Assembly: GCA_016887505.1 (NCBI GenBank)
Contig: CP069393.1
Span: 2,255,001 to 2,319,000 of the forward strand
Direction: 5' to 3'
Origin: Clostridia bacterium
Lineage (GTDB): Bacteria; Bacillota; TC1; UBA5767
Length of the DNA stretch: 64,000 bases
This document shows positions 17,567 to 28,322 of this stretch, one piece after another (the stretch's first letter is position 1; every line of letters begins with the position of its first letter). Both the position numbers and the translations under genes were made by a program. Below the pieces are notes generated by a model. That model had not been told where the DNA came from, ran no database searches, and saw only the letters and a program-made list of their open reading frames with translations.

Positions 17567-18748
17567 ATGCAAACGAAAAATAAGGAAAGAAAGCTTGCCA
17601 TAGCCATCTTGGCTTTGAGTGTATCTACCTTTGTAACAGGCTCCGCCATTTCGCCAGGCCTAGGAGAGATTCAGGCAGCGTTTCCGGGAGCGAAGCATCT
17701 GTATATCCAGATGCTGGTCAGCCTACCGGCCATGTCACTCGTCCCGGCCAGTATACTCGCGGGACTCTTTGCAGGACGAATCGGTAAGAGAAGATTGGCA
17801 ATATGGGGTTCCGCCATCTATTTAGTCAGTGGCGTGGGTGCGGGACTGGTGAACAGTATTGAAATGATGCTTCTGTTTAGGCTCTTTATTGGCTTGGGTG
17901 CAGGTGTACTCCTTCCCTTGTCGCTAAGCCTGATTTCAGATTTTTACCGGGGCAAACAAAAAGCCATGTTGACTGGCTATATGACAGGTGTCGCTTCGCT
18001 GGGTGGTATGCTCATGACCATTGCGGCGGGCTTGTTGGCAGCACTTCATTGGCGTCTAGTTTTTTTGGTCTACTTGATCATGCTGCCGGTACTAATAATG
18101 AATATCTTTTGGCTTGAGGCTCCACCGAGGAACCAGGAAAAGGTGAGAATCCCCAGGAAAAAGGTTGTGCCAATCATTTCCTTCTATTGCTTTGCCTTGA
18201 CGGTATTACTTTTTTCTCTGCCCGTATATATGGCGGTACACATTCGGGATATGGGACTGGGCGGGTCTTTTGCTTCGTCACTGGTGTTGATTATGCCCAA
18301 TTTGGGAGGCGTCATCATGGGTAGCCTTTTTGTACCCACCCGGAGTGTATGCAAAAAACAGACGGGACCTTTGGGGCTCTTGTCGCTTGCGGCAGGCTTT
18401 TACCTGATGTCCATCGCGCTAAACCTTCCTTTCATCATCTTGGGTGCCCTCTTGTTTGGTTTGGGGGTAGGTATCCTCAACCCCATCAATTACTCTAGGC
18501 TTGTCAACGCTGTGACTTCTGACGAGGCGCCCATCAGTGTCGCTTTGACCAATTCATTTATGAGCCTTGGTCAGTTTGTGGCACCGCTATTTTATGGAGG
18601 CTTGGGGGCCCTAGGTGTTGTGAGCACGGTTCCTACGATATATGGATTCAATGCACGCTTGGCCCTGGTATTGGCGATATTGTTTGCCGTGAAAAGGAAG
18701 TTTTTTACAGATGATAACTATGGAAAAGACCTTTGTGAACAAAAGTAA
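17567..18748 (+). CDS. MFS transporter
   Basis: This is a 393-residue major facilitator protein with about 12 hydrophobic helices. The loop between helices 2 and 3 has GLFAGRIGKRRLAIWG, the MFS motif A form of many drug/proton antiporters, and LFIGLGAGVLLPLSLSLI fits helix 4. GAGGA precedes the ATG. It follows the MATE gene by 113 nt without a clear terminator, so the two may be transcribed together. A drug or metabolite exporter is likely, with unknown substrate. Confidence 0.9.
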   Translation: MQTKNKERKLAIAILALSVSTFVTGSAISPGLGEIQAAFPGAKHLYIQMLVSLPAMSLVPASILAGLFAGRIGKRRLAIWGSAIYLVSGVGAGLVNSIEMMLLFRLFIGLGAGVLLPLSLSLISDFYRGKQKAMLTGYMTGVASLGGMLMTIAAGLLAALHWRLVFLVYLIMLPVLIMNIFWLEAPPRNQEKVRIPRKKVVPIISFYCFALTVLLFSLPVYMAVHIRDMGLGGSFASSLVLIMPNLGGVIMGSLFVPTRSVCKKQTGPLGLLSLAAGFYLMSIALNLPFIILGALLFGLGVGILNPINYSRLVNAVTSDEAPISVALTNSFMSLGQFVAPLFYGGLGALGVVSTVPTIYGFNARLALVLAILFAVKRKFFTDDNYGKDLCEQK

Positions 18749-18806
18749 AAGATTGTAAACAATACATAAGAGGAAGCTTGTAGGGAGATATTGTAGAAGG
18801 GTGTAA

Positions 18807-18854
18807 AAAGAAGCTAGGGTGTGCCGCTGTTATGCGGCACACCCTAGCTTCTTT
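18807..18854. terminator. Bidirectional terminator between convergent MFS and EAL genes
   Basis: A perfect 21-bp-arm inverted repeat (18807-18827, 18834-18854) with a 6-nt loop is flanked by A on the left and T on the right, so it can stop both converging transcripts. Confidence 0.92.
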
Positions 18855-18879
18855 ACTAGTTATTGGCAGATTGTTTTGT

Positions 18880-20685
18880 TTAGCGGAGTGGTTCTGGTTT
18901 TGCAAAATAGTATCCTTGTATGGTATAGCAACCAATACTGCTTAATAGATCATTTTGCTCTTTGGTTTCAACACCTTCTGCCACCAACTCTAAACCGAAC
19001 TGTTCAGATAGGTAGACAATGTTTTCCAAAAGCAGTTGGATGTTATCGTTTATGCCAATCTGATCAATAAATGATTTGTCTATCTTTAGTTCATCCAGTT
19101 CCAATTGAGTCAAATAATATAGGGAGGAATAGCCGGTTCCAAAGTCATCTAAGGACATCTTTATGCCAAGGTTTTTCAGGTCACTTAAAATTGGAATTAT
19201 GCTATTCATACATTGAATCAGGATGTCTTCCGTAATTTCAATGGTCAATCTGTGTTGGGGTACCTGATATTGTTGTAGGGCCTTTCGTATGTTTTGCACG
19301 ATACTCGGGTTCATAATGTGGGTTGGCGATATATTGATAGAAAAATGAATGTCCTCATTGTATTTCTTTTGTAAAGCACGAAAGTCTTTGCAGGCCTGTT
19401 CAATCACAAAATTGCCAAATTGAATGGATAGATTTAGAGATTCAATAATTGGAATGAATTCATAGGGGGAGATGAATCCAAGCTTTTCATCATAGAGCCT
19501 GGCCAGTGCTTCTACGCCCACGACCTGGTGGGTTCTTGAATCATATTTTGCCTGATAATATAACATGAATTCTTCATTTTCTAAGGCATGGACTATGGTA
19601 TTCTTGATGGTTTCCTTACGGTGCAATTCTATTTTAAGCTTGCTGTCGTAGGATATGAGGGATTGTATGTTCTGGGTCTTGGCATAAATCAAGGTTAATT
19701 CAGTGCGTTGATAGCATTCTTTGAATGTTTCTTCACCATAATGGTATTCGGCATATACGGCATAGAATTCCATTTTCTTTTTCAAAGTCATGCTTTGGTT
19801 GCCGAAATCGTTCATCAGGGATCCAAAGTAGGAGGGCAGATCTGCTTCTGAAATATTGTCTAGCCAGATGGCGAACTCGCTTCCGCCAGTTCTGGAAACG
19901 ACGGCATGCTCTCCTGCTAGGATATGTAAAACAGTGGCTATTTCGTGCAGTGTCTGGTCACCTACGGTTTGGCCCAAGGTTGAATTGATTAAGTTTAAGT
20001 TTTTGAGACTAAAAAGCAGAATAAAACCATTTCGCTTATGATCATCAATCATGGCCATGGCGTCTAGTTTGAATTTATATCGATTGGGTAATTTGGTCAG
20101 TTGGTCGTAATAAGCCAACCAATTGGTGATTTCATTGGATCTTTTCAGTCCGTCCATATTTTCAATAAGATAATTTTGTATTGCTTGGACAGAAATCTGC
20201 AATACGATTAACACGAGTATAAAACCGGAAAGCTGCAGTCCCCAGGTTAAAAAGGGGGTAGTCATATCTTGACTTGGATTTATGAAGATGGAATAAAAGG
20301 CTAGGATGAACATCAAACAGAGTGTAGCGATGGAAATGATAAGACTTTGCTTGCGTTGGAGAAATAAGACTGCGATTATATTAGTCAGAATGAACAAGAT
20401 GCTAAAGGCGCTGCTAAAGGAACCACCAATATAGGAAGCAAATCCAACAAGCGTGGTAACGGCGAGCATTATAAATATTTTGTAGGAGGTCTTGAATTTC
20501 TTGGCAAACAAAAAGAACAGCAAAAGAACGAAACTTGCCATGAGGTTGACTAAGGCATACCAAACAGGAAGGTCTGCAATATATAGGATAATGGACGAGA
20601 CAAAGGAGATGACGGAGGTCACGCCTAGAATCCGGTTAATGCTACTATCTATTCTTTGTTGAATTAAACCTATATGGTCTTTCAT
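18880..20685 (-). CDS. Membrane c-di-GMP protein: degenerate GGDEF plus EAL phosphodiesterase
   Basis: This 601-residue protein has about six hydrophobic helices (residues 20-180), a GGDEF domain and a C-terminal EAL domain. The GGDEF signature reads GGSEF near residue 268, so cyclase activity is doubtful. The EAL domain keeps its expected residues: VEALAR near 391, SINISP, IEITED, DDFGTGYSS near 512, KIDKSFI and EGVET. It most likely hydrolyses c-di-GMP to pGpG, with the GGDEF part acting as a regulatory GTP-binding unit. AGGAGAGG precedes the ATG. It stands alone between convergent MFS and divergent pur genes. Confidence 0.9.
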   Translation of the reverse strand: MKDHIGLIQQRIDSSINRILGVTSVISFVSSIILYIADLPVWYALVNLMASFVLLLFFLFAKKFKTSYKIFIMLAVTTLVGFASYIGGSFSSAFSILFILTNIIAVLFLQRKQSLIISIATLCLMFILAFYSIFINPSQDMTTPFLTWGLQLSGFILVLIVLQISVQAIQNYLIENMDGLKRSNEITNWLAYYDQLTKLPNRYKFKLDAMAMIDDHKRNGFILLFSLKNLNLINSTLGQTVGDQTLHEIATVLHILAGEHAVVSRTGGSEFAIWLDNISEADLPSYFGSLMNDFGNQSMTLKKKMEFYAVYAEYHYGEETFKECYQRTELTLIYAKTQNIQSLISYDSKLKIELHRKETIKNTIVHALENEEFMLYYQAKYDSRTHQVVGVEALARLYDEKLGFISPYEFIPIIESLNLSIQFGNFVIEQACKDFRALQKKYNEDIHFSINISPTHIMNPSIVQNIRKALQQYQVPQHRLTIEITEDILIQCMNSIIPILSDLKNLGIKMSLDDFGTGYSSLYYLTQLELDELKIDKSFIDQIGINDNIQLLLENIVYLSEQFGLELVAEGVETKEQNDLLSSIGCYTIQGYYFAKPEPLR

Positions 20686-20992
20686 ATATTTACCTCTCCT
20701 TACCTAGGTCCATTATAACTGAATTTAGGTGTAAAGAATAATGGGGAAGCCATGGAATCCATATTCTTCTTTAAGGCATAGCCAAATTGAACAAAAGACG
20801 CACCAAGGTTGACAGAGAAACGAATTCTGAACAAATGGATATCACTATTCCTATTGAATATACTATCCTATTTGGGTTGCCATTGGCTAGCCCTTATATG
20901 GTTGTTTATGTATTCTTTTTGCTCTAGGAGTAGTGGAGCTGGACAAGGTACTAGGAAAAAGTGTGAAAAAAGAGATTCGGTGCAAAACTTAT
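20686..20992. other. Intergenic region, EAL gene to purE promoter
   Basis: About 300 bp between divergent genes. It holds an open frame starting TTG at 20809 (63 codons, hydrophobic start, no Shine-Dalgarno) that I do not accept as a gene. I looked for a purine riboswitch near purE and saw none. Confidence 0.6.
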
Positions 20993-21005
20993 GTTGTTAA
21001 ACAAC
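20993..21005. promoter_or_regulatory. Small palindrome upstream of the pur promoter, possible operator
   Basis: GTTGTT-A-AACAAC is a perfect dyad ending 11 bp before the -35 box. It could be a regulator site for the purine operon; no regulator is identified in the window. Confidence 0.3.
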
Positions 21006-21016
21006 TTGGGATTTGG

Positions 21017-21045
21017 TTGACCCCCCGTACCTTTTCTGTTAGTAT
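21017..21045 (+). promoter_or_regulatory. Sigma-A promoter of the purine operon
   Basis: TTGACC (21017-21022), a 17-bp spacer, then TAGTAT (21040-21045). Transcription should begin near 21052, leaving a leader of only about 20 nt, too short for a riboswitch. Confidence 0.8.
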
Positions 21046-21070
21046 TTCTGTGTATTAGGGAGGTTTAGAA

Positions 21071-21583
21071 ATGGCACGAGTAGGTATAGTAATGGGCAGC
21101 GATTCCGATTTGAGAATCGTGAAGAAAGCTGCTGATATATTGGAAACGTTCGGTATCGAATACGAGGCAATTATTGCTTCAGCGCACCGAGTACCGGCAA
21201 AGGTAGAGGAATATGCTCAGAAAGCGGAGTCCCGTGGTATAGAAGTGATCATTGCGGCCGCTGGCATGGCGGCTCACCTGCCGGGCGTTATTGCGGCGCA
21301 GACGGTCATACCTGTAATCGGGTTACCCATTGAGGGAGGAGCCCTTTCTGGTGTGGATGCGCTCTACAGTATTGTCCAAATGCCCAAAGGTATTCCGGTG
21401 GCTACAGTAGGCATTGGAAACGGACAGAACGCAGCCTTACTGGCACTGCAGTTCTTAGCGGCAAAAGATATGGAAGTGAGAAACCAACTGAAAGAATACA
21501 AGGAACAGATGAAGTTGGAAGTCAATAAGAAAGACGAACGTTTGCAAAAGTTTGGTATTGAGGGTTATCTTAAAACCAAATAG
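21071..21583 (+). CDS. purE: PurE, N5-CAIR mutase / AIR carboxylase
   Basis: This catalyses the carboxylation step of purine synthesis that forms CAIR. The 170-residue protein has GSDSDL, SAHRVP and [21 protein letters not shown] is the class I form, which normally needs PurK to make N5-CAIR, but no purK is in the window. GGGAGG precedes the ATG. It is first in an eight-gene pur operon and is separated from purB by a terminator-like hairpin. Confidence 0.96.
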   Translation: MARVGIVMGSDSDLRIVKKAADILETFGIEYEAIIASAHRVPAKVEEYAQKAESRGIEVIIAAAGMAAHLPGVIAAQTVIPVIGLPIEGGALSGVDALYSIVQMPKGIPVATVGIGNGQNAALLALQFLAAKDMEVRNQLKEYKEQMKLEVNKKDERLQKFGIEGYLKTK

Positions 21584-21603
21584 AGGATTTTTGCGGCCAA
21601 AAA

Positions 21604-21633
21604 CCCAGGTCTTAGACCTGGGATGTTTTTTTT
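21604..21633 (+). terminator. Intra-operon terminator/attenuator between purE and purB
   Basis: CCCAGGTC-TTA-GACCTGGG (21604-21622) is followed by AT, G and a run of eight T. It has the form of a rho-independent terminator but sits inside the pur operon, with AAAGGAGG for purB starting almost at once. It probably gives partial termination, lowering purB and later genes relative to purE. Confidence 0.8.
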
Positions 21634-21650
21634 CAAAGGAGGATATTAGG

Positions 21651-22946
21651 ATGATAGAACGGTATACGCTAAAAGGGATGGGCGACATTTGGACAGATGA
21701 AGCTCGTTTTCGGAATTGGTTGAAAATAGAAGTACTGGCGTGTGAGGCTCAGTGCAAGCTGGGTTTGGTGCCAGAAGAGGACCTGAAAAATATTCAGGAG
21801 AAGGCGGATTTTGACGTAGACCGCATCGGTGAGATTGAAGACGTGGTTAAGCATGACGTGATTGCCTTTCTGACTGCTGTAGGTGAAAAAGTAGGACCTT
21901 CTTCCAAGTATATTCATTTGGGTATGACTTCATCGGATATTTTGGACACAGGCTTATCCATGCAATTGGTCAAAGCCAGCGATATTCTCATGCAGAAGCT
22001 AGAAAAATTACGCAAAGTTTTGGCCCAAAAAGCCATTCAATACAAGTACACCATTGAGGCCGGAAGATCGCACGGTGTGCATGCCGAACCGATTACGTTT
22101 GGTTTAAAGATGGCCCTTTGGACCATGGAAGTAGACCGGGCGATTGAAAGATTGGAGCAGGCTAGAAAGACCATTGCTGTGGGACAGATTTCTGGTGCGG
22201 TGGGAACCATGGCCAATGTTGACCCCAGTGTGGAAGAATACGTATGCAAGAATTTGGGCCTAGAACCAGCCCTTATTTCTACACAAGTAATCCAGCGTGA
22301 CCGTCATGCTCAGTATATGACGACCTTGGCTGTGATTGCCTCATCATTAGATAAGTTTGCAACGGAACTTCGTGCCTTACAAAAAACGGAGACCTTGGAA
22401 GTTGAAGAAATGTTTAGCAAAGGTCAAAAAGGTTCTTCGGCTATGCCTCACAAAAAGAACCCTATCACGGGAGAGCGGATTGCTGGACTCGCTAGGGTTA
22501 TTCGTGGCAATGCGCTAGCAGCGATGGAAAATGTGGCCCTATGGCATGAAAGAGACATTACACATTCTTCTGTTGAACGGATTATCTTACCTGACTCCAC
22601 CATTTTGTTGGACTACATGTTGGAAAAGACGATTGGGCTGATCGATAACTTGGTAGTTCACGAAGACAATATGAAGAAGAACCTAGATATTACTTTGGGC
22701 CTGATGTTTTCACAAAAATTGATGTTGGCGTTGGTGGCACAAGGCATGATGCGGGAAGACGCCTATGCTTGGATCCAAAAAAATGCCATGGAGACCTGGG
22801 ATACCAAGACACAGTTAAAAGAATTAATCCTGCAGGATATGGACATCATGGAAAAACTATCTGTTGAAAAGATTGATGAAATCTTTGACTTTGATGCCTA
22901 TTTGGTAAATATTGATTATCTGTTTAAACGGGCTGGATTGGAATAG
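21651..22946 (+). CDS. purB: Adenylosuccinate lyase
   Basis: This enzyme cleaves SAICAR to AICAR and adenylosuccinate to AMP, releasing fumarate. The 431-residue protein has the superfamily signature [11 protein letters not shown], the TSSDILDTG segment and [12 protein letters not shown] 21651 is supported by AAAGGAGG 8 nt upstream; a longer open frame back to 21552 runs through the hairpin and is rejected. Its position directly after purE is not the most common clostridial order. Confidence 0.97.
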   Translation: MIERYTLKGMGDIWTDEARFRNWLKIEVLACEAQCKLGLVPEEDLKNIQEKADFDVDRIGEIEDVVKHDVIAFLTAVGEKVGPSSKYIHLGMTSSDILDTGLSMQLVKASDILMQKLEKLRKVLAQKAIQYKYTIEAGRSHGVHAEPITFGLKMALWTMEVDRAIERLEQARKTIAVGQISGAVGTMANVDPSVEEYVCKNLGLEPALISTQVIQRDRHAQYMTTLAVIASSLDKFATELRALQKTETLEVEEMFSKGQKGSSAMPHKKNPITGERIAGLARVIRGNALAAMENVALWHERDITHSSVERIILPDSTILLDYMLEKTIGLIDNLVVHEDNMKKNLDITLGLMFSQKLMLALVAQGMMREDAYAWIQKNAMETWDTKTQLKELILQDMDIMEKLSVEKIDEIFDFDAYLVNIDYLFKRAGLE

Positions 22947-22987
22947 TAGCAAGGAGCTATAGACTAAGGAAACAGGGGGATTTAATC

Positions 22988-23692
22988 ATGCAAAAAATGG
23001 AGCAACTGTACGAAGGAAAAGCGAAAAAGGTATTTCGTACAGACGATGAAAAGGTATATTGGATTGTTTACAAGGATGATGCTACTGCTTTCGATGGTAA
23101 AAAAAGAGGCACCATCAAGGGCAAGAGTTTTTACAATAACCAGATTTCTGCCATTATGTTTAAGTATCTTGAGCAACACGGCCTCGAGACCCATATGGTT
23201 GAACTGCTAGATGATGTGGAGATGCTGGTAAAGGCTGTAGATATTATTCCCGTGGAAGTCATTGCGAGAAATATCGCGGCTGGTTCTTTGGCCAAACGGT
23301 TGGGCCTGCCGGAAGGCACCGTGCTTGCCAAACCTATACTGGAGTTTTGCTATAAGTCGGATGAACTGGGCGACCCTATGATCAATGAGTATCATATTGA
23401 TGCCATGGGCTATGCAACCAAAGAAGAGATGGCTGCCATTAAGGAACAAGCTTGGAAGATTAATGAACTGATGGTGGACTACTTTAAAAAGTTGGATATT
23501 ACGTTGGTGGATTTCAAGTTGGAGTTTGGTCGTTATGAAGGCCGGGTAATCTTAGCGGACGAAATTTCTCCTGATACTTGCCGTTTCTGGGATAGCAAGA
23601 CGGAAGAAAAGCTGGACAAGGACCGTTTTCGCCGTGATTTAGGAAAAGTGGAAGAAGCCTACCACGAAGTATACACACGGGTGAAAGGATAG
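22988..23692 (+). CDS. purC: SAICAR synthase
   Basis: This ATP-dependent enzyme joins CAIR and aspartate to form SAICAR. The 234-residue protein has the N-terminal [25 protein letters not shown] and the [12 protein letters not shown] motif. AGGGGGAT precedes the ATG. It is third in the pur operon, 41 nt after purB and 3 nt before purF. Confidence 0.97.
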   Translation: MQKMEQLYEGKAKKVFRTDDEKVYWIVYKDDATAFDGKKRGTIKGKSFYNNQISAIMFKYLEQHGLETHMVELLDDVEMLVKAVDIIPVEVIARNIAAGSLAKRLGLPEGTVLAKPILEFCYKSDELGDPMINEYHIDAMGYATKEEMAAIKEQAWKINELMVDYFKKLDITLVDFKLEFGRYEGRVILADEISPDTCRFWDSKTEEKLDKDRFRRDLGKVEEAYHEVYTRVKG

Positions 23693-23695
23693 AAT

Positions 23696-25114
23696 ATGAC
23701 CCTGTACCTAGAGGATAAACCCAATGATGAATGCGGAGTATTCGGTATTTATGGCAAGGGCGTAGATGTAGCAAAATACACCTACTACGGACTATATGGT
23801 CTGCAGCATAGAGGACAAGAGAGTGCCGGCATCGCCGTTTCGAATGGGGAAAAGATAGAACTGTACAAAAACTTAGGATTGGTAAGTGAAGTCTTTGATG
23901 AGCGCATTCTTAGCAGTCTCAAGGGACATATTTCGGTAGGACACGTGCGTTATTCTACGACTGGGTCCAATTCAGTAATCAATGCCCAGCCCTTGATGTT
24001 TAAATATTTGCAGGGAAGCGTGGCCATTGCGCACAATGGAAATTTGACCAATGCCCAGAAGATGAGAAATTCACTGGCCCATAATGGCTCTGTATTCCAG
24101 AGCTCAAGCGATACGGAAATCTTTATCAATCTGATTGCCCAATACGGCCAGGATACCATTGAAGATGCTCTGATGAAGTGCATGATCGATATTAAGGGAG
24201 CGTATTCGCTGGTAATTATGACGGAGAGCAAACTGATTGGTGTGCGGGATCCTCATGGAGTGAGACCACTTTGTATCGGTAAGAGGGGCGATGCCTATAT
24301 CTTATCGTCTGAAAGCTGTGCCCTGGATTGTATCGGTGCAGATTTTATCCGGGATGTGGAACCGGGCGAAATTGTGATTATCGACGATGATGGCATTCGT
24401 TCTTCTAAACCCATGACGGAGCGCAAAAGAGCACTCTGCGTGTTTGAATTAGTCTATGTGGCGAGACCAGATAGCATTATTGATGGGATTTCGGTCAATA
24501 AGGCTAGAAGAGAAATGGGCAAACAGCTCTTTAGGGAGTTTCCCATTGAGGCAGATTGTGTGGTCCCTGTGCCAGATTCAGGCATTGCCGCAGCCATTGG
24601 CTACTCCGAAGAATCCGGTATACCCTATAAGTTTGGTCTTATGAAGAACCGCTATATTGGACGGACCTTTATTCAACCCACCCAGGAACTTAGGGATATT
24701 GCGGTTTCTTTGAAACTAAATCCCATCCGGGAGGATTTGGAAGGACAAAAGGTAGTGTTGGTCGATGATTCCATCGTGCGTGGCACTACTTCTAGAAAGA
24801 TTGTTAAGATGCTTAGAAAAGCAGGTGTGAAGGAAATACATCTGATGGTTTCTTCGCCGGAAATTGTTTTCCCTTGTTACTATGGTATCGACACTTCGGA
24901 CAAAAGTGAACTGATTGCAGCCAATATGAAGTTGGAAGAAATCAGAAAATCCATTGGCGTAGAATCGCTGCATTTTATTTCACTGGATGGCATGCTGTCA
25001 GCCTGTGAACGAGATCCAGGAGATTTCTGTGCGGCTTGTTTCAATGGAAAGTATCCCGTAGAAGTGACCGACCAAAATATCTGCAAAGATGAACTAGAGG
25101 GAGGCAAGGTATGA
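23696..25114 (+). CDS. purF: Amidophosphoribosyltransferase
   Basis: This catalyses the first committed purine step, making phosphoribosylamine from PRPP and glutamine. The 472-residue protein belongs to the Bacillus-type group: a short 12-residue leader before the catalytic Cys13 (ECGVFGIYG), the PRPP motif [14 protein letters not shown], and C-terminal cysteines ([23 protein letters not shown]) expected to hold a 4Fe-4S cluster. The leader must be removed for activity. Its stop overlaps the purM start by ATGA. Confidence 0.97.
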   Translation: MTLYLEDKPNDECGVFGIYGKGVDVAKYTYYGLYGLQHRGQESAGIAVSNGEKIELYKNLGLVSEVFDERILSSLKGHISVGHVRYSTTGSNSVINAQPLMFKYLQGSVAIAHNGNLTNAQKMRNSLAHNGSVFQSSSDTEIFINLIAQYGQDTIEDALMKCMIDIKGAYSLVIMTESKLIGVRDPHGVRPLCIGKRGDAYILSSESCALDCIGADFIRDVEPGEIVIIDDDGIRSSKPMTERKRALCVFELVYVARPDSIIDGISVNKARREMGKQLFREFPIEADCVVPVPDSGIAAAIGYSEESGIPYKFGLMKNRYIGRTFIQPTQELRDIAVSLKLNPIREDLEGQKVVLVDDSIVRGTTSRKIVKMLRKAGVKEIHLMVSSPEIVFPCYYGIDTSDKSELIAANMKLEEIRKSIGVESLHFISLDGMLSACERDPGDFCAACFNGKYPVEVTDQNICKDELEGGKV

Positions 25115-26154
25115 AAAAACTGACGTATGCTGAGGCGGGCGTAGATATTGACGCTGGTGCCGAGACGGTAGAAAAGATTAAGGGACACGTTAAATCCACC
25201 TTGCGCCCAGAATGTATGGGCGACTTGGGTGGCTTTGGTGGTGCCTTTGCACTAGATAAAGATAAGTATGAAGAACCGGTGCTCATCTCTGGAACCGATG
25301 GAGTTGGAACCAAGTTGAAACTGGCCTTTTTGATGGATAAGCATGATACGATTGGTATTGATGCAGTAGCCATGTGTGTAAATGACATCCTGGTACAGGG
25401 AGCAGAACCTCTGTTTTTCTTGGACTACTTAGCTGTGGGCAAATTGAATCCGGACCAAGCGGAACGTGTGGTTGCTGGTATCGCAGAAGGTTGTCGCCAA
25501 GCCGGTTGTGCCTTGATTGGCGGAGAAACGGCAGAGATGCCTGGTTTCTATCCAGCGGGGGAATATGATGTGGCTGGCTTTAGTGTTGGCGTGGTAGATA
25601 GGAAAAACCTGATTACGGGTGACGATATCGAAGCGGGAGATGTGATCTTGGGTCTTCCGTCAACAGGACTCCACTCGAATGGATTTTCTCTAGCGAGAAA
25701 GGCCCTGCTAGGAGACGAGGAAGAGCACCAAAAAGAAGCGCTCTCTCTTTATGAGGAGTCTCTTGGTTCTACTTTGGGAGAAGCAATGTTGCGTCCCACT
25801 CGCATTTATGTGAAACCGATTCTAAAGTTGATGCAGAAGGTAAGGGTGAAAGGTCTAGCCCATATTACGGGTGGTGGCCTAACCGACAACGTTCCCCGCA
25901 TTCTTCCCAACAGTTTGGATGCCTTGATTGCGCGCGACGTATATCCAGTCCCTGAGATATTCAATCTAATAGCCGAGCGTGGCAACGTGGACAGAGATGA
26001 GATGTACCGGGCCTTCAATATGGGTATCGGGATGGTTTTGGTGGTATCTTCTGAAGATGCTGACCAAACGGTCGCCTTGCTTGAAAAGGCGGGAGAAAAA
26101 GTATATACCTTGGGTAGCATCGCTGCTGGAGAAGGACGTGTGGTCTACCGATGA
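25111..26154 (+). CDS. purM: AIR synthase
   Basis: This enzyme closes FGAM to AIR using ATP. The 347-residue protein has [37 protein letters not shown] and the [13 protein letters not shown] motif. It is joined to purF and purN by ATGA overlaps at both ends, so the three should be translated in fixed ratio. The substrate-forming enzyme PurL is not encoded nearby. Confidence 0.97.
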   Translation: MKKLTYAEAGVDIDAGAETVEKIKGHVKSTLRPECMGDLGGFGGAFALDKDKYEEPVLISGTDGVGTKLKLAFLMDKHDTIGIDAVAMCVNDILVQGAEPLFFLDYLAVGKLNPDQAERVVAGIAEGCRQAGCALIGGETAEMPGFYPAGEYDVAGFSVGVVDRKNLITGDDIEAGDVILGLPSTGLHSNGFSLARKALLGDEEEHQKEALSLYEESLGSTLGEAMLRPTRIYVKPILKLMQKVRVKGLAHITGGGLTDNVPRILPNSLDALIARDVYPVPEIFNLIAERGNVDRDEMYRAFNMGIGMVLVVSSEDADQTVALLEKAGEKVYTLGSIAAGEGRVVYR

Positions 26155-26768
26155 AAATAGCTGTACTCGCTTCTGGACGAGGTTCAAATTTGGAATCTCT
26201 TCTTCAAGCAGAAACGGAAAACCGGCTAGGTGGAGCAGAAATAGGCTTGGTCTTTTCCGACCAGCCCTTGGCTCTAGCCCTAGAAAGAGGTAGGGCCCAC
26301 GGTAAGAAGACAGCTTGCTTGTCTCCAAAGGACTTTGACAGCAAACAGGCCTATGAAAAGGCCCTGGTCTTGTTGCTAAACAAAGAGAAGATTGACTTAG
26401 TCGTACTCGCAGGGTATATGCGGATAACAGGAGAGGGATTGTTGAGTGCCTATGGCGGGCGCATGATTAACATTCATCCGTCATTGCTGCCTAGTTTCCC
26501 GGGGCTCGACGCGCAAGCCCAGGCCGTTTCCCATGGTGTCAAAATTTCTGGCTGCACGGTCCACCTGGTGGATGCAGGTATGGATACGGGACCCATCATT
26601 GCGCAAAGAGCCGTACCAGTCTATGCCGAGGATACGGAAGCGGAACTTAGTGCTCGGATTCTATTGGAGGAGCATAAGCTTTTGCCTCAGGTTGTATCTT
26701 GGATTGCAAGGGGCAAGGTCTTGTTAGCGAAAGAGGCGGTTCGCTTTGTGGACGAAAAGTCCCTGTAA
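26151..26768 (+). CDS. purN: GAR transformylase, folate-dependent
   Basis: This transfers a formyl group from 10-formyl-THF to GAR. The 205-residue protein has the N-terminal [14 protein letters not shown], the active-site [17 protein letters not shown] and [13 protein letters not shown], which contain the catalytic Asn, His and Asp. It overlaps purM by 4 nt. Confidence 0.96.
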   Translation: MKIAVLASGRGSNLESLLQAETENRLGGAEIGLVFSDQPLALALERGRAHGKKTACLSPKDFDSKQAYEKALVLLLNKEKIDLVVLAGYMRITGEGLLSAYGGRMINIHPSLLPSFPGLDAQAQAVSHGVKISGCTVHLVDAGMDTGPIIAQRAVPVYAEDTEAELSARILLEEHKLLPQVVSWIARGKVLLAKEAVRFVDEKSL

Positions 26769-26795
26769 GGTTTGAAAGTAAGGAAGGATTTAAAT

Positions 26796-28313
26796 ATGAA
26801 AAGAAGAGCGCTGCTTAGTGTGTCGGACAAAGAAGGTATCGTAACACTTGCAAAAGAATTGGTTGCACTCGGATATGAAGTGCTTTCGACAGGTGGTACC
26901 TACCGTGAAATAGAGAAGAATGGGATTGCTGTGACGAAGGTGAGTGATGTAACGCAGTTCCCTGAAATCATGGACGGACGTGTAAAGACCTTGCACCCTG
27001 CCATCCATGGGGGCATCCTAGCTAGGCGGGAAAAAGGACATATGGCGGAGGCTGAAAAGCATGGCATAGGACTGATCGATATCGTGGCGGTAAACCTCTA
27101 TCCGTTTGAAAGCACCATTGCCCGCGCGGATTGCACCTATGACCTGGCAATTGAAAACATTGATATTGGCGGGCCGACCATGGTGCGTTCTGCAGCCAAA
27201 AACCATCAATATGTGAATATCTTAGTTAATCCGGCCCAGTATGGACCCCTAATTGATGCACTGAAAAAAGATGGTGAGACTAGCTTGGAATTCAGAAAGC
27301 AACTAGCCCTAGAAGCTTTTTCCCATACGGCCCAGTATGATGCACTCATTTCTGGCTACCTTAGTCGTATGGCTGGTTTGGATATGCCAGAGCATTATTT
27401 TCTGGTTGGCCAAAAGATTGCTGACCTTCGCTATGGTGAAAATCCACATCAAAAGGCTGCCTTCTATGCTGAAAAGAAAGCCGGCCTAGCTAATGCCAAG
27501 CAGTATGGTGGTAAGGAGCTATCCTTCAATAACTTGATGGATTTAGAGGCCGCTGTAAATATGGTGCAGGAATTTACAAAACCAGCCTGCATGATTATTA
27601 AACACATGAATCCTTGTGGTGCCGCCTTGGGGGAGAATTTGCTGGAGGCCTATAACAAGGCTTATGCCTGTGATCCAGTATCTGCTTTCGGCAGTATCGT
27701 TAGTTTCAATGGAAAGCTTGAAAAGGATACGGCGGAGCAAGTGGTCAAGACCTTTGTGGAAGCAGTCGTGGCTCCGGCCTACAGTGAAGAAGCAATTGAT
27801 ATATTAAAAACCAAGAAGAATTTGCGGATCATGGAAATGGATATGAGCATTCTAGACAAGGAAGTGGACGTGAAGAAGGTTGCCGGTGGATTTTTGGTAC
27901 AAGAAAAAGACCGGGAATTATTGAAAGACGATATAGAATGGGTGACTGAAAAACAAGCAGATGAAGTTGTGGAAGATGATCTCTTGTTTGCTTGGAAAAT
28001 GGTCAAGCACATTAAGAGCAATGCCATCGTATTGGTTAAGAACCTAGCGACCATAGGAATTGGACCAGGACAGACCAACCGAGTTGGTGCTGCTAAGATT
28101 GCGCTTGAACAAGCTTGTGAAGCAGCGGAAGGCAGTGTACTAGCCTCCGATGCCTTTTTCCCCTTCCGGGATACCGTGGATACCGCAGCCGATTATGGTG
28201 TGGTAGCGGTGATTCAACCGGGTGGTTCCATTCGCGATGAGGAGTCTATCGTTGCCTGTAATGAGCGTGGCCTGGCCATGGCCTTCACGGGTATGAGACA
28301 CTTCAAACATTAG
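26796..28313 (+). CDS. purH: Bifunctional AICAR transformylase / IMP cyclohydrolase
   Basis: This enzyme performs the last two steps to IMP. The 505-residue protein begins RALLSVSDKEG, has the cyclohydrolase pattern DGRVKTLHPAIHGGIL, and in the transformylase domain the active-site KHMNPCGAA and the C-terminal QPGGSIRDEE. ATG 26796 with AGGAAGG 8 nt upstream is chosen over a TTG at 26772. Confidence 0.97.
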   Translation: MKRRALLSVSDKEGIVTLAKELVALGYEVLSTGGTYREIEKNGIAVTKVSDVTQFPEIMDGRVKTLHPAIHGGILARREKGHMAEAEKHGIGLIDIVAVNLYPFESTIARADCTYDLAIENIDIGGPTMVRSAAKNHQYVNILVNPAQYGPLIDALKKDGETSLEFRKQLALEAFSHTAQYDALISGYLSRMAGLDMPEHYFLVGQKIADLRYGENPHQKAAFYAEKKAGLANAKQYGGKELSFNNLMDLEAAVNMVQEFTKPACMIIKHMNPCGAALGENLLEAYNKAYACDPVSAFGSIVSFNGKLEKDTAEQVVKTFVEAVVAPAYSEEAIDILKTKKNLRIMEMDMSILDKEVDVKKVAGGFLVQEKDRELLKDDIEWVTEKQADEVVEDDLLFAWKMVKHIKSNAIVLVKNLATIGIGPGQTNRVGAAKIALEQACEAAEGSVLASDAFFPFRDTVDTAADYGVVAVIQPGGSIRDEESIVACNERGLAMAFTGMRHFKH

Positions 28314-28322
28314 GAGTTGGTT

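Noticed and set aside
20809-21000. 63-codon open frame with hydrophobic start upstream of purE
   Set aside because: TTG start, no Shine-Dalgarno site, no recognisable family, and its end runs into the region just before the pur promoter.
20941-21070. Purine riboswitch before purE
   Set aside because: The promoter at 21017-21045 leaves a leader of only about 20 nt and no purine aptamer core is visible.
21552-21650. N-terminal extension of purB upstream of 21651
   Set aside because: It would read through the end of purE and the terminator hairpin; the AAAGGAGG before 21651 defines the start.
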